A stretch of DNA of 64,000 nt from Hypsibius dujardini. Taxonomy: Eukaryota; Tardigrada; Eutardigrada; Parachela; Hypsibiidae. Location: assembly GCA_001579985.1 (NCBI GenBank), contig LRSR01002232.1:1-64000 (forward strand). Direction: 5' to 3'. Under the pieces are notes generated by a model. The model had not been told where the DNA came from. It ran no database searches and saw only the letters and a list, made by a program, of their open reading frames with translations. Below are positions 1 to 11,304 of this stretch, piece by piece. Within the stretch, counting starts at the first letter, position 1. Each line of letters begins with the position of its first letter. Both the position numbers and the translations under genes were made by a program.

Positions 1-214
1 GTAGGCTACATGTCCCCCTCCCCTTCGCCCTTGTTGCCCCCTGTAAACAAAAATGGGAGTGGAGGGGGACTTTTAGTTTGAACCAATGTTAGGCCTCCGT
101 CCCTGCTAGGACGGAAGAATCTGAACATACAAGCTATTAGACTAAATAATAGGAGAAGAATCGACGGAAGACTTTACTATTAAGAGGAGAAAGGAAGGAA
201 CTCCTATACAGATA

Positions 215-348
215 CTGTACTGCCGCGTCAGCTTTGCGCAACCAACACAGCATTTTCAGTATATACTGCCCGGGCAATAACACACGGAGTGGGGGGAAAA
301 TCGCCCGGGGCGGCGCTACAGGTGCGTGAAGCTAACGCGGCAGTACAG
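215..348. mobile_element. MITE, family 1 (copy 1)
   Basis: A 134 bp non-autonomous element with near-perfect terminal inverted repeats of about 25 bp beginning CTGTACTGCCGCG and ending in its complement. It is flanked by TA on both sides (213-214 and 349-350), as expected for Tc1/mariner-type insertion. A second copy lies at 5331-5463. No coding capacity. Confidence 0.85.
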
Positions 349-517
349 TAACTGTAGAACACACACTTATATAGTCAGGAATAAAGAATAGTTCCTGAGC
401 TCACGTACTAATTCCTGCCGACATGGCGGAACTAAGTACGTAATAGCAGCTGAGTAAGTACATTATAGAATGTGAGGGTAGATAGGAATGAGTTAACTAG
501 GTAAATAGATTATACTA

Positions 518-824
518 AGGGTATTCAAAGTTCGATTATTTGCAGCGATTATTTCGCTAATTCAAACTCGCTAATCTCCCTGGTTTTGAAGATAAGCGAA
601 AAAAGCAGCCAAGGAGCTGCTTTTCTCGGTTATCTGCTCGCTAATTGTGTGCATCTGTCTTGTGAGTGGTCCACGTGATTTGAGAGTAGCGAAGGAGACA
701 AAGCCTCAGGTAAGCCAGGGGGCGTGTCCTCGTATTACCGTTACAAGGGCGTGCAAAACCAGGGAGATTAGCGAGTTTGAATTAGCGAGATAATCGCTGC
801 AAATAATCGAACTTTGAATACCCT
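518..824. mobile_element. MITE, family 2, long inverted repeats
   Basis: A 307 bp element whose two ends are about 65 bp inverted repeats starting AGGGTATTCAAAGTTCGA and ending in the complement. TA duplications flank it at 516-517 and 825-826. The centre holds a further small hairpin (AAAAGCAGC paired with GCTGCTTTT). No ORF. Confidence 0.85.
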
Positions 825-826
825 TA

Positions 827-1749
827 CTATTAGTAAGTGTTGAGTACATGTTGGGTACCACCCAACACCGATACAAGATCTCTCCATGCTAGAGGCAGCG
901 TGCGTAAAGGTACAAAATGGATTTTTTTCAACTCAATTCAACCAACATTCGATCGTTTGTTCCTGATTCCTTCGAGTTCCAAATTTGAGAGAAAAACTGA
1001 AGTTTTTGAAAAAGAAATCAAGTCCTAGGGGACTTGAGGATCACACCTCCATAACCAAACAAATTTCAAAATGATCAAGAATAAAAGGCTGATTTTTGGG
1101 TTTAATTTTGGAAAAAAATACATTCCCCCGCCTTTGCTCACTCACTGGGCCCTACCATGACAAATGTTGTTTCCGACTTGTAAGCACCCTAAACGAGCCC
1201 ATGAGTGTAGTAATGGGTTGGTTACTTGAAAGTCACCCTTAATATAAATGGTTGAACATTCGAAGCACGTGGACTTAAAGGCCGAGTCTGACGCACCAGA
1301 ACGGCGATTGGGAGACGCACTATACCAGCAGCCCGATTATATTACGGGCTTACCCCTAGCTAGTAGCTACTAACCCGAGTGTCGTGAAATGAGATGGGCT
1401 GGGCAGTCTAATCCAATTACAGTATGAGAGTATAATTTGTAAGCCTATTAATTCGCGAGAGGATCAATCTTTTTAATTAATCGAAGGAGCCAGACATCCG
1501 TAATACAGCGAAAATACACGGCTTTGCTAGGTGTCTTGCACAATATTCACGGAATCACCTGCGATCCAATTTAAAGAAACCCACGGTGGGCTTGCGTGAC
1601 CCGGAACTCTAACCTTATATCGGGGTTCCTGTTCGTGTTGGCCCCCGAGCGATGACAAGAAATTGTTGCCATCAACGTTGTTCTAGTGTAGATAATTCAA
1701 ACTTTGGCGCTGCGCCCTCGCTGGCTTGATCTTTGGAAGGGCTAAACCA
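827..1749. other. Intergenic, with a fragment of the foldback repeat
   Basis: No gene is recognised. Positions about 1040-1195 resemble one arm of the foldback element at 31510-32050, sharing the CCCTAAACG end and the CCCTACC...GACTTGTAAG segment. The remainder shows nothing I can name. Confidence 0.4.
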
Positions 1750-2502
1750 CAGTCAACGATAAGATTGAGTACATTGGAGGGTCCGGGAAATGGGTAAAAG
1801 GGGCGGGGCAGGGGGTGTTTTTCAAACAACCGAACAATCAACCACCTGACCACCCCTTGCTCCGCCCCTTTTGCCCATACCCCGGACCCCCCAGTGTACT
1901 CAACCACCTGACCACCCCTTGCTCCGCCCCTTTTGCCCATACCGCGGACCCCCAGTGTACTCAATCGTGTCGTTGATTGTAGTTTGATTTCAGGGGCAGG
2001 GGTGGTTTTCGAACAATCGAACAATCAACCACCTGTCCTGCAGCGGTTGCTTTGTTACTGCTTTTTTTCATTTTCAAACATGCCTTTTAGGGTGAATTCA
2101 AATTTCAAATGCACTTTCCGCTATCTCAATTTTTTTAAATACGGTAAATTATTTTAAAATCTTTGCGTGGATTGAATATTTTTACTGCTATGCCTCGAGG
2201 AAAGTCTCTTGATTCCGACATAACTCGAGCTGTTTTTCGACTGACGAGCAAATCGACTGAATGGAAAGAAATCGGCTGGATCCTCAGTGATGTCATGAAA
2301 TATTAAACTTTCATCCATTTTGTACATAGCTTTCATCCTTTACATAAAATGGACAATAAATTTCTTGCTTGAAAATGGAACAGAGCAACCGCTGCAAGTC
2401 AGGTGGTTGAATGTTCGATTGTATGAGAACCACCCCCTGCTCCGCCCTTGTTGCCCATACCCCAGACCCTCTAATGTACCCAATCTTACCGTTGATTGTA
2501 CG
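1750..2502. mobile_element. Inverted-repeat element with internal tandem duplication
   Basis: The ends are imperfect inverted repeats of about 110 bp (left arm 1750-1855, right arm 2390-2502), rich in GGGGCGGGGC and CCACCTGAC. Near the left arm a roughly 63 bp unit carrying GCTCCGCCCCTTTTGCCCAT is duplicated head to tail (about 1839-1965). No coding region. Target duplications were not resolved. Confidence 0.6.
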
Positions 2503-2966
2503 TTTACAATCCTAAAAAATGCCGTGTTCCGATTAATGTCTGCCCTTATCCCTTCCATCTACCTCGAATGTCTGTGTCTGTTTGCTTGCGGCCACCTTCT
2601 TAGTGTCTGCCTTCCCCGTGTGTTCTTCCCCGTGTGTTCTTCGTCTCCTTATGTTTGGGTCATAGGAATTTCTAGGGTTTAAACATATCTGTGGGTATCA
2701 GGCGTTTTTTCGAAACAATGATCTGTTTTGTGTTAGCTAAGTTTTGTCACAATCTTGCAGGTCCCGCTAAGCGTATGTTAGTACATTTTCCGGGCACAAT
2801 TCGCGAAAAAAGTAAAATGATGCGAGCTTTAATTAACCGAAGCACAAATTAGACAAGAAGGGATGAATGATGTTCAAAGCTGGAATTCAGAATTGCTTCG
2901 CAAATACCGTTTAAAGTGGCGTTTATAAAAACCGGTCGTTAGGTTAAATTTAAAATCGATTAATAT

Positions 2967-3078
2967 TTCCGTTTCCGTTTCCGTCCCCGTCCCCGTCTCC
3001 GTTCCCGTCTCCGTCTCCGTCTCCGTCTCCGTCTGGGTCTCCGTCTGGATCTCGGTCTCGGTCTCGGTCTCGGTCTCT
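2967..3078. repeat. Hexanucleotide simple repeat (GTCTCC/GTTTCC)n
   Basis: An uninterrupted hexamer run that drifts from GTTTCC through GTCTCC to GTCTCG. It makes several frames open in both directions (Asp-Arg, Thr-Glu and similar dipeptides), and these are artefacts of the repeat. Confidence 0.9.
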
Positions 3079-3099
3079 AACGATAACACCGGCAACGGT

Positions 3100-3730
3100 A
3101 ATTGCAACGTTTGATAAGCTGGAGGTTCGTCCAGTTCCGACTGCCTGAGATGGTGCCTGATTAACCGAATGACGGTGAAGCCGCCGGAATAGAGAATAGT
3201 TCGGCTGTGACACTGAATGAATCGTTGTCGGGCGAGGCCGCCGTTATTTCGGGTGTTCTCTTGGCGGAAGAAGCGTTCTGCCAAATTCAATTTAGCCCAT
3301 CGTTGTCGATTGAGTCACGGACACAGTCAATGCTCCTGCCTCCGGGTGTGGTTGGTTGTACGTAACGAAAAACGTGCTGAAACGACGGTGAACAAGGTGG
3401 TTAAAGTTGAAGCGGTTCCACATCTGGATTGCTCGGTTCTCGCGGTCGAGCGAGTCGGGACGGGCTTTGGGAACCTTTGTGACGTCACGGGTTTGGGTCG
3501 CCGGATCATCAGTGGCGTAAGGACCCGAAGTTTGGTCGGCGGTGGTGCCAAAGTATCTGGCTGGTATTGGGCGTCTTCGAAGCAACGTCTTTGGTATGGA
3601 CCATTGCCGTGAGCTGCCCAAAACACGGTCGAAGGAATATGTGATACACGGTAAAGATTTCGGGCTGCAATCGCTGACCGTAGGAGTTGTGATTTTTCAC
3701 ATAGACAAAGGATGTACCTGTTGAAATGAA
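3100..3730. other. CpG-rich segment with unassigned open frames
   Basis: All of roughly 3200-3620 is unusually rich in CG dinucleotides, and frames of 100-180 codons are open on both strands. None has a recognisable motif and none can be preferred. It could be exon material of an unrecognised gene or an old element. Confidence 0.2.
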
Positions 3731-4060
3731 ATTGTGAATTGCGAATATTGCGCGAAAAAAAGAAGGTATTTTTCCTCACAAGATGGCAAATGGATTCGAG
3801 TGAATTGTAAGGAAAATACAATAACAATCTGAGACTTAGCAAAAAAGTGGAACATTTCACTTTCCAGAGATGCAAAATTCCCTTGTTAGCAAAGTCTTAT
3901 ACATGAGTGGCATGACTCCACCACTTTGATGTTCTCGGATTCGCGCGTGTTTTTTTCTGCGATGAGCGGATAAAACGTCACAAAGCACCCTCCGACGATG
4001 AATAGATTTGGTGTTTGTGGGTGGTATTTCGCATATACTTCTGTACTCGATTTACTCGTA

Positions 4061-4233
4061 CCAGGCAAATGCTCTGGGTTGAATCACTGGGTTGAATCAG
4101 TCGGGTGGCGGAGGGCGCCACGAGTGTAAGTTGAAAACAACACTCGTTCAGCAATACGCACACGGCCTGCGGCGCCCTCCGCCACCCGACTGATTCAACC
4201 CATGTACTGATTCAACCCAGAGCGTTTGCTTGG
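4061..4233. mobile_element. MITE, family 3
   Basis: A 173 bp hairpin element. The left arm begins CCAGGCAAATGCTCTGGG and the right arm is its near complement. Arms of about 50 bp contain GGGTTGAATCA repeats and GGGTGGCGGAGGGCGC. Flanking TA dinucleotides at 4059-4060 and 4234-4235 fit Tc1/mariner-type target duplication. Confidence 0.85.
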
Positions 4234-4567
4234 TATACTTTACTCTGACGCTTAACCGATTTGTCACGTAAGAAGCCCTTCGGGAAGTTCTTGCATGGAA
4301 GGCGGTGGAGAATGGAGAAGGAACGGTCGGGATTTATTAAAGAATTATGACCGTTAGCTTAGCATTGAAAAAGAACATGTTTTTTATATGAACAAACAAA
4401 ACGGAATAAAAAGCTCCATTGGACGGTTGGAAAAAGCTCATTATAGCAGTTGCTGACTATAACGCAATGACTCATCAGTTTTCGATTACTGTAATGTGCG
4501 ACAGAGCGCACTCTGCCACCTCTTGGCCCATTTCAGGATACGAGAAAGCCAAGTGGCCCATTCCAGG

Positions 4568-5174
4568 TGTTAGGTCTACCAACAGGAAGTTGGATAGGTA
4601 ACAAGTTTATTAGACTGAAAGTAGAAATATGTAGAGATGAGAACTGGAAGAAAGGAAAGAAGAAAGATATCTGCCGCTAAAACTAATAAAGCATATGCTT
4701 ATATAGTAAAGTCTTAACTATAGAACTGTTGGACACGCCCAACAAGTCCCCATATCCAATCATGATAGTTCTTTAACTCACGAGTATCATACTAGTTTGT
4801 AACTTTGTCCACTCTATTAACCCTATTCTGATGTATGTGCCATTTACCTTCATTTCTATAGTTAAAGCTTTACTATATAATAATGTGTTTTATTATTTCT
4901 ACAGTCAGTTCTACTTCTTCTTTCCTTCTTCCAGTTTATTTCTCTAACGGTCTTTATTATCAGTCTAATAAACTTGTTAACTATCCAACTGACGGTTGGT
5001 AGACCTAACAGAACTGATAGTAAACAGCACATACATCAGAATTACATACAAGTAATTCTGATGTAACAGCAGAATAGAGTTAATAGGGTTGATAGACTCC
5101 CTAACTAAGCAAGGTACTAGTGAGTGAAAGAGCTATAATGATTGGATCTGGGGCTTGTTAGGCGTGGTCCAACA
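4568..5174 (-). mobile_element. Solo LTR (outer), split by a nested LTR
   Basis: A fossil LTR of an unassigned LTR-retrotransposon family, read on the minus strand. It starts TGTTGGACCACGC and ends CCTAACA, the usual TG...CA form. A 4 bp target duplication CAGG lies at 4564-4567 and 5175-5178. It is interrupted from 4727 to 5010 by a plus-strand copy of the same LTR. No internal retroelement genes adjoin it, so it is a solo LTR. Confidence 0.8.
4727..5010 (+). mobile_element. Solo LTR (inner, nested)
   Basis: A 284 bp LTR of the same family in plus orientation, TGTTGG...CCTAACA, inserted into the outer minus-strand LTR. The 4 bp duplication GAAC flanks it (4723-4726 and 5011-5014). It carries a TATATAA-like box and AATAAA-like words typical of LTRs. 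It is younger than the LTR it interrupts. Confidence 0.8.
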
Positions 5175-5330
5175 CAGGATCCCTACCTCATACCATGAAC
5201 CTTTTTGCCAAATTAAAGAGCGAACATGTTTAGCCTAAATTATAAGCATTCTATGGCTAAGATGAAACATCAACCGTTTTATTGAGCCGGACGAGGGCAT
5301 AACGAGCCAGGAATAGGTCGCCATAAAGTA

Positions 5331-5463
5331 CTGTACTGCCGCGTTAGCTTCGCGCAACAAGCACAGCATTTTCAGTATATACTGCCCGGGCATAACGCAC
5401 GAAGTGGGGGGAAATCGTTCGAAGGCGGCGCTACAGGTGCGTGAAACTAACGCGGCATTACAG
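5331..5463. mobile_element. MITE, family 1 (copy 2)
   Basis: A diverged copy of the element at 215-348 with the same CTGTACTGCCGCG ends and the same internal ATACTGCCCGGG word. TA flanks the left end (5329-5330). The right flank is degraded. Confidence 0.8.
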
Positions 5464-5566
5464 TGTCGTAGGAATGAATTTAGAAGCACTCGAAGGTGAA
5501 AGTGTTTCAATGATTTCTGTATCCTTTTTACACATCCCGAAGAAGTCTGCTATGCAAGGCCACCAT

Positions 5567-5620
5567 CACCGCCTCCTGGATTAACACCGCCTCCTGGATT
5601 AACACCGCCTCCTGGATCAA
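5567..5620. repeat. 18 bp tandem repeat, three units
   Basis: Three head-to-tail copies of CACCGCCTCCTGGATTAA lie just downstream of the GT31 stop codon, probably in or near its 3' untranslated region. Confidence 0.8.
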
Positions 5621-5684
5621 ACAGTCGAATAGCAATTAGAAGGTTGACTAGCTTTTACGGTGAACTTCTTTTGCACTTAACCGC

Positions 5685-7256
5685 CTAAAAATTCTCATCC
5701 AGTACAAGTTCAGACCGCTCTGGCGATTTCGTCACATTCAACGGCAAAAACGCCTCGCAATGGTACTTCTCACAGCCGCAACACTTGCCCATGCGCGTCC
5801 AGAACTTCTTCATCATCCGCGGCCCGACATTGTGGTAGAAAAATCCCGCCTTATTTGTGTTGTGCAAGTTCTTCGTCAGGTCGACCGTCGACCGTCCCGC
5901 CATGACAAAACTCCGGATATCAAAGCGCTTCACGCCCGCCGCTTCCGCCACAATTCCCGTGAACCAGACATCCTCCAAATTCAACATCGGAGTCGCTTCG
6001 GCCGTGTGGAGGAGTTTCGGTAGAACCTCAGCTCGCACCGCGTAACTCGGACCGTGCGTGAATCCCGGATAAACCGTTCCGTTGTAGCGGTTTTTGACGA
6101 CCCGGTACTTGTCCCACGTGTCGTGGACGACATTGTCGATCGTCACCCATCCGTAGATGCCGAAGTCCTTGTGATTGTAGGTGGGGAAGCAGTCGAAGAA
6201 TAAGGCGAAATTCGGCAGGACGTCGTCGTCGATCTTGACGACCCATTCGACGGTTTTCGGGACGGTCGTTGCGATGCGCGTCATGATGTTGTACGTTTTC
6301 AGCGGGAGCGTTTCGTATTTATCACAGAACTCGATGAAGACCATGTCGTCGTGCTGCTTCAACTCCTAGTGGCAATAATGACGTCATATGACTCAAATCA
6401 CTGGAAAATGGCTCTTTCGATTTTGATTCGATGCGATTAAAATTAAATTAAATTAAATTAAAAAAAATTTAAAAAAAATTAATAATTGTTTTTGTTTAGG
6501 TTTATTTACATTTAATTACCGTAGAATGCCGCACAATTGAGGGGAGCTGCGTTCGGTTGAACAGAACACTCGTAAAACGCAACCCAAGCTTTACTGTTTC
6601 AAAACATATAGGACCACAAGACTCCAACCTGTTGATTGATGGTTAAGCTTTTTAATGTCAAGCAGAAGTGGAGCCGTTGATTTGTTGATTCGTTATTTAC
6701 CGTCTCTTGGGACGTGCGAACGCGCCGCTCCCCCTCAACTGTGCGGCATTCCTACAGTTTATTCACGTTCGACATCTGCCATCGCTACCTGGTGAAGGCG
6801 CCGTGCGACCCTTTTATCGTCCGTCTGTCCGACGTAGAAACGCAGCGACCCAGAGCAGGGGTACTTCCCGCTGAGCGTGTTCTCGTCCAGCGTGCGTTTC
6901 CATGAACGACGAATTTCTCGCCGGGCGAGATAACTCTTTGGAGCGGTGTTAACAGCAAAGTGATACTTTGAAGGACTCGGAAATCGAGCCGCATCGGCGG
7001 ACGAAGTGATCGGGAAGGAGACAACCCTCGATGTGTAATTAATGTAAGTCGGATTGTCCACGTTGCCTGAAAGTTTCGCGCAGTTTGGATTGTAGACCGG
7101 ATAGTCAGTGTGGTCGGTGAAGGCGAGGGATGGATGCGCGTTGAAGTTTGAGTTAAGCGGTTCGGTGGTTTTATGGATGAGCAAAATCAGCATGAAGGGT
7201 AGGGCTAAAAAGATACGTGATGGTAGACCGGAAGTGATGCGTCGAATTAGCCACAT
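5685..7256 (-). CDS. GT31-family beta-1,3-glycosyltransferase, two exons
   Basis: A predicted Golgi type II membrane enzyme that adds a beta-1,3-linked sugar to glycans. The exact donor and acceptor are unknown. Exons are 7256-6789 and 6365-5685; the CAG|GTAGCG donor and CTAG acceptor join in phase 0 to give 382 aa. The start is the ATG at 7256, directly before a short cytoplasmic tail and a membrane anchor at residues 15-28. Family motifs visible are RREIRRSWK (112-120), the metal-binding DDD at 202-204 in VKIDDDV, and EDVW at 287-290. A cysteine cluster CCGCEKYHC lies near the C-terminus, and there are several N-glycosylation sequons. The length is normal for the family. Both exons are open and show no damage. 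The intron carries a MITE (6519-6757). The GT31 call is firm; subfamily (GalT, GalNAcT or GlcNAcT) is open. Confidence 0.9.
6519..6757. mobile_element. MITE inside the GT31 intron
   Basis: About 239 bp with inverted ends, left GTAGAATGCCGCACAATTGA and right near-complementary. The internal part (GTTGAACAGAACAC and following) resembles the interior of the element at 23693-24100, so the two belong to related families. It makes up over half of the 423 bp intron. Confidence 0.7.
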
Positions 7257-7541
7257 ATTCCACTGACAATCCACATCATCATAACGGACTATCGTGTGAT
7301 GGGAAATGAATGCTGAATTGTACTGGTTAAGCGAACACGCACAGCACTATTGCGAAAAACTTTGTCAGACATCCGAAGCCTTCTTTCGAAAGTCTTTCTT
7401 TTCAAAAACTGACACGTAAAGGCTTACTTGTGCAGCGAACGGGTGAATGATCTCCGCGAAAGAATCTAACGGATGCGCGTATAGCAGCATCCTTGTCGTG
7501 AGAGGGCACTGCGCGTACCAACAGCGGCACAGTACTGTGCG
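7257..7541. promoter_or_regulatory. 5' flank of the GT31 gene
   Basis: No ORF with coding character is seen. The segment should hold the promoter of the minus-strand glycosyltransferase, but no TATA box or other element stands out. Confidence 0.25.
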
Positions 7542-8216
7542 ATGGTTGTTAAGATGTACGCTCACGGGCAATTACAACCGGTTTCGCGCTTTTTATGTCA
7601 CGACAGAGCTCAACATCATCCGCCCTCCGCAGAGCCATCTTATTTTTGCGTCAAGAAGGGATGCACCGTAATTCAAATGTCGACGAAATATGAAGCCGGT
7701 CCCTGGAGTGCTGAATTGGATGAGCAAATCAACAGGCTGTCTGAAAGCCACATCAGTACTATGCGTAATGAGAATCTGAGTTCGGCATATGTTTATGAAG
7801 CCTGTCGGCCAAGCCGAACACGTCAAACGGTTATGTTTGAACAACCGGAGAGATAAATGTTAGAACTAAACAGTGGTCAGGCCGATTACAGTTCAATAGG
7901 CCGTTTGTTTCCCGCAAGTGCCATTAGGTTCAATCAACCAATCAACGTACAGCATGGCCGGGTCACCTACGAGAACACCGGTTCTTTCCAACAATTATCC
8001 TTTGCAAACATCTTAAACAACCATATGGCCTCTCAAGCTATGTCGACGGCTCATAAACAATCCAGCTCACAGGATGCAAAGAAAAGCCATTTTGCGGGAC
8101 AACGTCCTTCCATGATTCCCGAACAGGTGGCGCTACCGGCGACGGTTCAGCCCTTTTTCCGTCTCGTTCCTCTCACGATTCGGCCCGGCCGAATTGCCTT
8201 AAACCTTTTTAACTAA
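7542..8216 (+). other. Two abutting unassigned ORFs (mobile-element remnant?)
   Basis: Open frames 7542-7856 and 7857-8216 lie end to end. I do not recognise either product. The second ends with a proline- and arginine-rich stretch around VALPATVQPFFRLVPLTI. This resembles ILPATVPKGDPHDLTYFPV in the frame at 9744, so both may come from one repeated or retroelement-like source. No signal peptide, membrane segment or catalytic motif is visible. Confidence 0.25.
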
Positions 8217-8271
8217 CTTGAGTCTTCCGCGACTTCAACCGACCGAGACGGCCGATGTTTAATTTAATGAT

Positions 8272-8871
8272 ATGCCAGAGCTATTTGAGGACGCCGATCC
8301 AGACATGTTTGAAGTTCAGAAGGTGCACTACCTGAAGCACGATACTCCCACGTCGGATGTCCGTTTGTATTTTCAATTAAATATGGCCATTGTGAGTAAT
8401 TCTTTTGAGTTTTTGGAAGTGGCTCGCCGCATCCGAGCAACCATCGAGACCACCAACATGGTCAAGTTTTGGGTCGCAAAGGCCGAAGATGCTGGTGTTA
8501 TTTCTGTACCAAAATCGGCCTATAAAACAGTCTCTGAGCACAAGTTTCCATGTGAATATAGGTATTCGTTTGCGGATTTGCAATCGTTCGGCTCAAGCCG
8601 ACCACACTGCCCGGACAATACTGTACCTAATGTCGGCCATGTCGGCATGATTAATTTTAAAGCATGGACTCTGGAAGACGGAACCTTTTGTCCTAATTTT
8701 GAAGGTACTTTACACAAGCGGCACCCAAGTGAGCTACTCCCGCTCCGCCCGTTCCACCGTCGAATGCGGTCATTCGTACCAGATCTGCACGTAATGCAGA
8801 AAAGACACAGGGACTCCCGGTTAATGGCGGAGCTTATGCTGTTCCCATGGCTAACCTCAGTGCAGGTCTGA
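8272..8871 (+). other. Unassigned ORF, 199 codons
   Basis: An open frame with a mixed protein-like composition, including a conserved-looking HVGMINFKAWTLEDGTFCPN stretch near residue 125. No family is recognised. Together with its neighbours at 7542 and 9744 it could be the debris of one mobile or virus-like element. That is inference from spacing and shared strand only. Confidence 0.25.
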
Positions 8872-9743
8872 ATAAGAGTACTGATAAAAACCTACGGCTA
8901 TCGAGGGAGCCGGAGTGGAGTTTCGTATTATTACACATACATGCACACACACAAGTAGAATGAAGGAAGTAGTAGTAAATTCGACTAACTCGTCGACGTT
9001 GTTTACGACACCGTCGAAAGATAATTAGACTGAATCAACAAGTCACTGATAACAGGTTAAGAAGGGTTCCTTCCTCCAAGTACGGTGAAGTCAAGCTACA
9101 CAAAGGCAACACAAAAAGATAAGCAAAGGCCAATCATGGTGTGACGGTCCGGAGTCCGCGTAGTCAGAGAACTCGTCAGGACCGGACCGGAACACCCTGG
9201 ATAAAACTGAATACAAAATAAAGAGCCACACACCACACGTCACCGTGTCCGGCCTTCCGTAACAGTACATGTATTCGAAAAGGAAACATGGCCAGGAGGA
9301 AGGTTCAACAATCATTAATATTTTAATTCTAAGGTCAACGGGCGATGGCCAGGCTGTCAACTGCTTGTTGGACGGCGGTACAGCTACTAGCTGTTATACC
9401 CTTGTATTTGGCTGAACAGTTGAGGTTGACGATCAAACCACATTTGGACTATTGGCCGGACACGAGGATGACTTCAGTGATTGGGGATACTCGTACAGTA
9501 TATCGGCTGTTTGGTGTTGCGCCAATTAACATCGGTGGGAAGACCTATGACCCAGTGGCCTTTGAGCCGGAGTAGATAAATTCTTTTGGGAATGGATTTT
9601 TTGGGAACCGAGCTATTTTACAGTATAAAAGTAGTGGTGCGATTCCGGTAGGTTTGAACCGTAAACCGGCTACTAGTAGAAGCCCGGACCCTTTGGACTT
9701 AGACGGAACCGAGACGAAGTCAATAGTCAGTTAGTCCTCAGAG

Positions 9744-10007
9744 TTGACAGAAATAGCTCATATGGAAAAAATGGACTCAACGGAAGGTACGATTATCGGT
9801 CAAGCCGACGTCTCGAATCCAGAGGAGGTAACAAAATATACCCTCAAGCCCATTTTACCGGCGACGGTTCCTAAGGGTGATCCGCACGATTTGACATATT
9901 TTCCGGTTAATGTATGTCTGTTAGACGGACCAGTCACGGTGATAAATAACATCTCCTTGCCGGCCGGCTCGGTTGGCAGGGTTCGTTTAATGTTTGATGT
10001 GTCTTTA
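9744..10007 (+). other. Unassigned ORF fragment cut by a MITE
   Basis: About 88 codons are open before a MITE interrupts the frame at 10008. Residues 37-80 contain ILPATVPKGD and LPAGSVGRVRL, a pattern reminiscent of the region after the protease in some retroelement polyproteins. A shorter frame upstream (9345-9575) may belong to the same remnant. The assignment is weak. Confidence 0.25.
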
Positions 10008-10147
10008 CAGCATAAGTTCTCATATTTTGCGTACGTCACAGGCGTGTTTGAACACGTTTGCCCCATAACGAAACTGTTCCGAGACATGCACGGAAGAGAA
10101 ACTTGTGACGCGCCTGTGACGTACGCAAAATATGAAGACTTATACTG
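10008..10147. mobile_element. MITE, family 4
   Basis: A 140 bp hairpin with arms of about 43 bp, CAGCATAAGTTCTCATATTT on the left and the near complement on the right, including GCGTACGTCACAGGCG. TA flanks both ends (10006-10007 and 10148-10149). It sits within the ORF that begins at 9744. Confidence 0.85.
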
Positions 10148-10460
10148 TATTAGTTGTAGGGACCGACCACGCCATCATTCTCGAAGCTCCTACAGAAGCT
10201 GGATGCCACACACACACACACAAACCCGTTCCAAACTTGCCACCGTAGTGGCAGCTTGGGGGCTAGGTCAGGGCTGTTGCCTATCCAATGCTCTTTCGGA
10301 ATGAATTTGATTCCGGAATTTCGAAGCTATTCTTGGGTGATTCCGGAAGAGTGCGCTGGAGCACTGTCATGGTGGAAGACGACCTTAGTGATATGCTCTC
10401 CCGGAAATAGTTTCCAACTGTCGTTCTTGAAGCGGCTTTAAAACATGTCGGATTTATTAC

Positions 10461-10960
10461 TCACTGTTGATTTTTGATCCGGGTTTGACGAAGCGGATCG
10501 CGGTTTTTTTCACAGGAGCAAACGCCGGCCACAAACAAGACGCCCTTGGGGTAAGAGTCCTTCCAGAAATTGGTCCAACTTTCCGGACTCCGTTCTCCCC
10601 GAAACTCGTGATAAATCTTCCGGATCTCGTTAACGTTAGTCAGATACACCCAGGCCTCATCAATGGTAACAACCATCTTCCACTTACGGCCTTTGATGTA
10701 GCGCGGGAACCTCGGGTCTCAATCCACCCGGTGTTTAGCCCGCTTGTTTAATAGGGCATAAACAGCACTTTTTCTGAACCTTCCCCTCCAAATCTTGGCT
10801 AACCACGCGAGCAATAGTTGTAGCCGACACACCGCTATAATGCGCAACAGGTCAGCGGATTCGGTCCTGAGAGTTCTTTTTCACTGGCAGCCACCAAACC
10901 CGGAGTTCGGAGTTTCGGGGAGCCATGGGGTTTCACCGATGACGGTGCAGTATCACTTTC
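10461..10960 (-). mobile_element. Decayed mariner/Tc1-like transposase
   Basis: The minus frame at 10676-10461 reads VVTIDEAWVYL and then RGERSPESWTNFWKDSYPKG and VLFVAGV, the segment around the first catalytic aspartate of a mariner-like DDE transposase. Upstream, broken frames to about 10960 show a helix-turn-helix-like piece (SGVSATTIARVV) and a KGRKWK word leading into the catalytic block. The second and third catalytic acidic residues are absent, so the copy is truncated at its 3' side and frame-broken. It is a different family from the mariner at 35913. Confidence 0.7.
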
Positions 10961-11304
10961 GGCTTCCTTGTTGTTATTTTTTTTCATGAGATTAGATATT
11001 GCTCTCTAAGAAACAAAGATATTCCTGAGCTTTAATGTTTCCAAAATTTTTCTGGATGAATACTTCAATCTGACCAATGTCAAAATAGACTCCCTCAGAC
11101 CCAAATCTAGTTTGCGACCCATCTTTGCATCCGAATGAGACAAGAAATATTTGGCGAAATTGAGCGGAGCACGTGTTGGGTTCATGAGATTTGAAAATCA
11201 GATAAGGCGCTTTGCACAGGTGTGAACACGAGCCACTGAGCACCATCAAGTTCAACTTCTGTACATTGCATATGCATATACATTGTATATTTTTTCGAGA
11301 GAGT

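Noticed and set aside
3327-3875. A 182-codon minus-strand ORF near 3.3-3.9 kb as a gene
   Set aside because: Composition is not distinctive, other frames are equally open, and no domain or splice partner was found.
9140-9264. Short LTR with TGTGACGG...CCGTAACA ends
   Set aside because: Only about 125 bp, no matching second copy in the window and no target duplication, so it is not called as a feature.
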